From positions 1-9,045 of the forward strand of contig JAVYAJ010000120.1 of the NCBI GenBank assembly GCA_032229885.1: a DNA stretch of 9,045 nucleotides, given 5' to 3'. Position numbers and translations under genes: made by a program. Each line of letters begins with the position of its first letter. The stretch's first letter is position 1. Of this stretch, positions 5,947 through 9,045 are shown piece by piece. The notes below the pieces were generated by a model. The model was not told the origin of the DNA, did no database searches, and saw only the letters and a list, made by a program, of their open reading frames with translations. The DNA is from Anammoximicrobium sp032229885 (GTDB lineage Bacteria > Planctomycetota > Planctomycetia > Pirellulales > Pirellulaceae).

Positions 5947-7380
5947 TCACAAAACCCAGCCGTCGCGATACGTCCGGTGCAGCAGTTGATTGGCCGATTC
6001 GTCGTTCGTGATGCGACAGTTGGGGCCGTCCCAGGTCAACTTTTTGCCGGCCCTCACCGCGACATTGCCGAGCAAGCAGGTCTCGGTCAATAGTCCCGAA
6101 TGGTCGACGAAGTTCGAGCCGGCCGGTGGGCCGCCCCGACACGCATCGACCCATTCCTTGTAATGACCGACCGAGCGCGGCAACCGTTTGGGAGGACGAC
6201 CGTAGGCTTTCATCTTGCTTTCTGGCGTCAAGCGATGCCCCATCAAAGTGCCTTGATCGCCCAGATAGATCACGTCACCCATCCCGCGCGTCGCTTCGAG
6301 ATCGCGCGGAAAAGGTGGTTTTAGCCCGCCATCGTACCAGCTAAGCACGACCGGCGGCATCTCGCCCCGCGCCGGAAACTCGAACCGCGCCAGGACGCCC
6401 AGCGGATATGTCTCGGAATTGAGCTTGGTGCTGCTGGCTTCGACGCTGACCGGATGTTCGAGCTTCAACGCCTTGAAAACGGTAGACAGTTTGTGGCAGC
6501 CGAGATCCCCGAGCAAGCCCGTGCCGAAATCCCACCAATTGCGCCACGTCCACGGATGATAGGCCGGGTGGTACGGCCGCACCGGCGCCGGTCCTAACCA
6601 CAAATCCCAATCCAGTCCGTCCGGGATCGGAGGCGTTTCCGAGGGGCGTCCGTCCGTAGCGGGCCAATCCCAAAACCGCGCGGGGCACCAGACTTGCACC
6701 TCGTGCACGCTCCCGATCGCCCCGTCTGCGATGAACTCGCAGACCAGGCGAGCCTCTTCCGAGGCCTGCCCCTGATTGCCCAGTTGGGTCGCTACCCCAG
6801 ACCGACGCGCCAACTCGGCGACTTGTCGCGCTTCGTGAACCGTATAGGTGAGCGGCTTTTCGCAGTAAACGTGCAATCCCTTTCGCAGCGCGGCCATCGT
6901 GATCGTCGCGTGCGTATGATCGGGCGTAGCCACCATGACCGCATCCACGTCCTCCTGGCCAAGCAGATCGCGGAAGTCGCTGTACGCGCGACATCCTCGA
7001 TAACTGCCTGCCGCGCGTTGCGCGGCGTAGTGTTCGTCGACCATCCGTCGAGCCGGCTCGTAGCCCGCGGGGCGCTGCTCTCTGCCCTGCGTCCAATTCC
7101 AGGACAGATAGCCGCCACTCTCGCGATTGGCGTCGCACACGGCCACAACCTGGATTTCCGGAAATTCGAGAAAAGCCTGCATGTTTTGGATGCCTTGGCC
7201 ACCGACGCCAATCCCGGCCAGCGTGATCTTGTCGCTGGGCGCGACGCGGCCCTCGCCACCCAATACGTGCGGCGCCACAATCGTCCAAGTAGCCGCCGCG
7301 GCCGCCGAGCTCAGAAGGCGTCGTCGCGAAACGCGGATCGCGTCCGATGGCGGGTCGCGCATCGTGTTTCGAGTGTCCAT
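5947..7380 (-). CDS. Tat-exported Gfo/Idh/MocA family oxidoreductase
   Basis: This 477-residue protein belongs to the NAD(P)-dependent Gfo/Idh/MocA dehydrogenases, which oxidise or reduce sugars and related polyols. The N-terminus carries a twin-arginine signal (SRRRLLSS, residues 18-25, then an Ala-rich hydrophobic stretch and a small-residue cleavage region near 40), predicting folded export. The Rossmann motif GIGVGGQG is at 56-63, the acidic residue ending strand two at Asp83, ATPDHTH at 151-157, and the family's EKP at 174-176 with the probable catalytic Lys175. A DLGCH motif (Asp292 to His296) follows in the C-terminal domain with the Trp-rich WTWRNWWDF just before it. Start choice: ATG 7378-7380 has AAGGAG 9 nt upstream and places the Tat motif correctly; the open frame continues to 7752 but that part is not protein-like. 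Length is usual for the exported planctomycete members. The substrate cannot be told from sequence, and no sugar-metabolism neighbour is present. Confidence 0.92.
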   Translation of the reverse strand: MDTRNTMRDPPSDAIRVSRRRLLSSAAAAATWTIVAPHVLGGEGRVAPSDKITLAGIGVGGQGIQNMQAFLEFPEIQVVAVCDANRESGGYLSWNWTQGREQRPAGYEPARRMVDEHYAAQRAAGSYRGCRAYSDFRDLLGQEDVDAVMVATPDHTHATITMAALRKGLHVYCEKPLTYTVHEARQVAELARRSGVATQLGNQGQASEEARLVCEFIADGAIGSVHEVQVWCPARFWDWPATDGRPSETPPIPDGLDWDLWLGPAPVRPYHPAYHPWTWRNWWDFGTGLLGDLGCHKLSTVFKALKLEHPVSVEASSTKLNSETYPLGVLARFEFPARGEMPPVVLSWYDGGLKPPFPRDLEATRGMGDVIYLGDQGTLMGHRLTPESKMKAYGRPPKRLPRSVGHYKEWVDACRGGPPAGSNFVDHSGLLTETCLLGNVAVRAGKKLTWDGPNCRITNDESANQLLHRTYRDGWVL

Positions 7381-7389
7381 CGTCGTTTG

Positions 7390-7395
7390 CTCCTT
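7390..7395 (-). promoter_or_regulatory. Shine-Dalgarno sequence for the oxidoreductase
   Basis: On the minus strand AAGGAG precedes the ATG at 7380 by 9 nt. This fixes the start at 7380 rather than at upstream in-frame codons toward 7752. Confidence 0.75.
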
Positions 7396-8031
7396 AAGTT
7401 CGAGTTTGGAATCGAAAACCCATCGAAACAAGCTTGATGTTGGCGCAGCCCGTGTCTTCGCCCGGCCGTTCTGATCGCTGCCGCAATCCAGGCTCGCAGC
7501 GCAGGCGACCGCGGGCCGCCAACCTATCCCGGCTGATGCGTCGCGTTGCGATGGCGTCGTTGCCCTGAGGGTCTCTCGGCTCGTGGATGATCGGCGCGAA
7601 CGCCCCCTCGCCCGCCAAGCATCCTTCCGGCCAGTTCGTCGCCCCGCGAATCCATTCTTCGCCAGACGATCGGCTCTGGTCTCTCGGTCGAACGAAACGA
7701 TCCTATCAGTTTTTTCAGCGTTCGCGTCCGCCGAACGATGACGAGCGCGCAATTTGTGCGTCTCAAACAGGATATGTCGTGCAGGTCACAGTAGGTAAGG
7801 AGTATATTGGATAGGGGCAACTGGCGTGAAAACGGCCTCAACCGGGCGTAGGATGCCCACCAGATCACCGTTCGGCTCGACCGTCGCGTCTTGGACCGGG
7901 AAGGCAGACCATGAGCTTGGATTATGCGGACCGATGCTCCGTGTGATCGCGCGGAAACAGCGGCCCCTGCGGTGATGCGGGGCCTGCTTGGATACGCACC
8001 GAACCGGCGGAGATCGACGTTCCTTGTCAAC
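7396..8031. other. Divergent intergenic region without a supported gene
   Basis: About 640 bp between divergent genes. Open frames present (including an Arg/Ser-rich minus-strand frame that overlaps the next gene) lack domains and ribosome binding sites. The part at 7690-7815 is less GC-rich than its surroundings and is the likeliest promoter area. A hairpin lies at 7962-7984 (GGCCCC with GGGGCC, plus an inner GC pair and a single bulge, loop GGTGAT), about 60 nt before the GTG at 8044, so it would sit in the leader of that gene. Nothing else was recognised. Confidence 0.5.
7779..7808 (+). promoter_or_regulatory. Weak promoter candidate for the gene at 8044
   Basis: TATATT at 7803-7808 is a good -10-like hexamer in an AT-richer patch. 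The -35 position (GTGCAG, 7779-7784, 18-nt spacing) is poor. The leader would be about 230 nt. Low confidence. Confidence 0.2.
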
Positions 8032-8035
8032 GGAG
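8032..8035 (+). promoter_or_regulatory. Shine-Dalgarno sequence deciding a GTG start
   Basis: GGAG lies 8 nt before GTG 8044-8046. The frame is open upstream to a TGA at 7912-7914, with ATG 7924 and ATG 7975 available, but only the GTG start puts a normal signal peptide at the N-terminus. Confidence 0.6.
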
Positions 8036-8043
8036 ACAGTTCT

Positions 8044-9045
8044 GTGATTCGATTCCATGATTCGAAGGCCCTGCGCGTGACCATATTTTGCACTGTCGCC
8101 ACGCTGCTGACGTGGGCGCACGCCGGTTCCGCCATGGCCGCCGATCCCACATTTGTGGGCGTGTTGGCGTTGGCCTTGGAAAACGACGTCGCCGAGCGAC
8201 TGGGGTTGTCGGACGAAGTTCGAGCCCGTCTCCAGCGATTGGTCAATGACCGTGAGGACGCCGCCCTGGAAATCGTCTTGGGAATCAAAGACCTGCCGCC
8301 GATCATGCAAACCGCGCGCCTGGCGCCGTTCGTCGAAGAATCCGAGCGACTGGGATTCGCCTTGTTGACGATGCCGCAACGGGAAAAACTGCGTCAGATC
8401 CGGCTCGCCCGACAGGGCATGAGCGCGTTGGTCGAGCCCGAATTGATGGAATCGCTCAGTCTGTCGCCCGAGCAGCGCGCGCTGGCTCAGAAACTTCTGG
8501 AGCAGCGGGCCGTAGATATGGGCAAAGGCAGCGAGAACGAGCGGCGGATTACGCGCGCCGTGTACGAACGCAAACTGGCCTCGCTGCTGAGCGAGTCGCA
8601 GCGGGCAACATGGCAGACCTTGGCGGGATTGTCGGACGCTCGGGTCGCGGCAAGTACTGGACCGGCGGCACAGAAACAGCCCGCCGCCAGCCCTGCGGCG
8701 TCAGCCGCCGCGTTCGAACCCGCCGCCATGACATCGGCAGATGCCGGGCCGGCGACGGCCTCGATGGCTGCCACACCGGCGACGGCAGCCACAACGCCAC
8801 CGGCCGCGACGACCACAGAACCCGAGAAGGCCGCCACCGTGCCTTCGGTCACGCCCCCGGGCGCACCGGCGACGGCAGCCACAACGCTACCGGCCGCGAC
8901 GACCGCGGAACCCGAGAAGGCCGCGACCGTGCCTTCGGTCGCAGCGCCGCGCGCACCGGCGACGGCATCCACAATGCCACCAGCCGCGACGACCGCGGAA
9001 CCTGAGACGGCCGCGATCGTGCCTTCGGTCACGCCCCCGGGCGCA
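8044..9045 (+). CDS. Secreted planctomycete protein: helical domain plus Ala/Pro/Thr tandem-repeat region (partial)
   Basis: 334 residues are visible; the frame is still open at the window edge. It starts at GTG 8044. Residues 1-33 form a signal peptide (ALRVTIFCTVATLLTWAHA core, likely cut after GSAMA), so the protein is exported. Residues about 35-200 are helical with two related modules, each beginning with an LGLS-like motif (RLGLSDEVRARLQRL, and later SLSLSPEQRALAQKLL) and ending LLTMPQREKLRQI or LLSESQRATWQTL; this resembles the periplasmic Spy/CpxP-type LTxxQ pattern only loosely. I recall similar N-terminal domains on large secreted planctomycete proteins, some apparently followed by secretin-like parts, but the C-terminus is not in view. 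From about residue 203 the chain becomes Ala/Pro/Thr-rich, then three 30-residue repeats begin at residue 245. Function unknown. Confidence 0.8.
   Translation, partial: MIRFHDSKALRVTIFCTVATLLTWAHAGSAMAADPTFVGVLALALENDVAERLGLSDEVRARLQRLVNDREDAALEIVLGIKDLPPIMQTARLAPFVEESERLGFALLTMPQREKLRQIRLARQGMSALVEPELMESLSLSPEQRALAQKLLEQRAVDMGKGSENERRITRAVYERKLASLLSESQRATWQTLAGLSDARVAASTGPAAQKQPAASPAASAAAFEPAAMTSADAGPATASMAATPATAATTPPAATTTEPEKAATVPSVTPPGAPATAATTLPAATTAEPEKAATVPSVAAPRAPATASTMPPAATTAEPETAAIVPSVTPPGA
8776..9045 (+). repeat. 90-bp tandem repeat, three in-frame copies
   Basis: Units at 8776-8865, 8866-8955 and 8956-9045 each encode 30 residues. They share the frame PATA(A/S)T, PAATT(T/A)EPE, A(T/I)VPSV, then a Pro/Gly/Ala end. 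A partial unit (PATASMAAT) precedes them at about 8749. The third copy ends exactly at the window edge, so more copies may follow. The DNA copies are nearly identical, which points to recent expansion by slippage or unequal recombination. The Pro/Thr/Ala make-up suggests an extended linker. Confidence 0.9.

Noticed and set aside
7381..7752. N-terminal extension of the oxidoreductase
   Set aside because: The added residues are Arg/Ala-rich and would bury the Tat signal; ATG 7380 has a strong Shine-Dalgarno sequence.
7524..8306. 260-codon minus-strand open frame
   Set aside because: It overlaps the start of the secreted protein in antisense, is Ser/Arg-rich, and shows no domain.
8487..9032. 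181-codon minus-strand open frame with Ala/Val/Gly repeats
   Set aside because: It is the antisense reading of the 90-bp tandem repeat; the plus strand carries a signal peptide and an upstream domain in one continuous frame.

Overview
The window looks like chromosomal DNA of a planctomycete, most likely Pirellulales-like. The base composition is GC-rich. The gene content is typical of that phylum: a Ser/Thr kinase fused to a long WD40 array with a recognisable C-terminal tail, a secreted family protein ending in WIDFYR, a Tat-exported Gfo/Idh/MocA oxidoreductase, and a secreted protein with a helical LGLSxE-type domain and an Ala/Pro/Thr tail. This assignment rests on recognised protein families, not on a marker gene.

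Layout: positions 1-81 hold the last 26 codons of an unidentified plus-strand gene. Positions 82-386 are non-coding and carry REP-like hairpins arranged as an inverted pair. Positions 387-1115 encode a secreted protein of unknown function. Starting at its stop codon, 1112-4438 holds a kinase-WD40 membrane protein whose kinase part is damaged. The N-lobe is absent, the front half of the catalytic domain lies in a different frame (1119 to about 1531), and the rest of the kinase, one membrane segment and about 14 WD-like repeats are open to 4438. A 22-bp imperfect inverted repeat follows at 4449-4521. Then comes about 600 bp with no supported gene, and a potentially structured leader at 5107-5170 before a small helical, hemerythrin-like protein (5191-5649). 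A convergent Gfo/Idh/MocA oxidoreductase lies on the minus strand (5947-7380). A divergent intergenic region of about 660 bp separates it from a GTG-started secreted protein (8044 to the window end), which runs off the edge inside a perfectly phased 90-bp tandem repeat.

The genes do not form an obvious pathway or operon. Only the secreted protein and the kinase-WD40 gene abut. The most notable points are the double lesion in the kinase next to an intact WD40 region, the WD-repeat count that fits two seven-bladed propellers, the two families of palindromic intergenic repeats, the hairpin leader with a start-less Shine-Dalgarno-like sequence, and the coding 90-bp tandem repeat. I found no convincing evidence of a wholly new multi-gene system.
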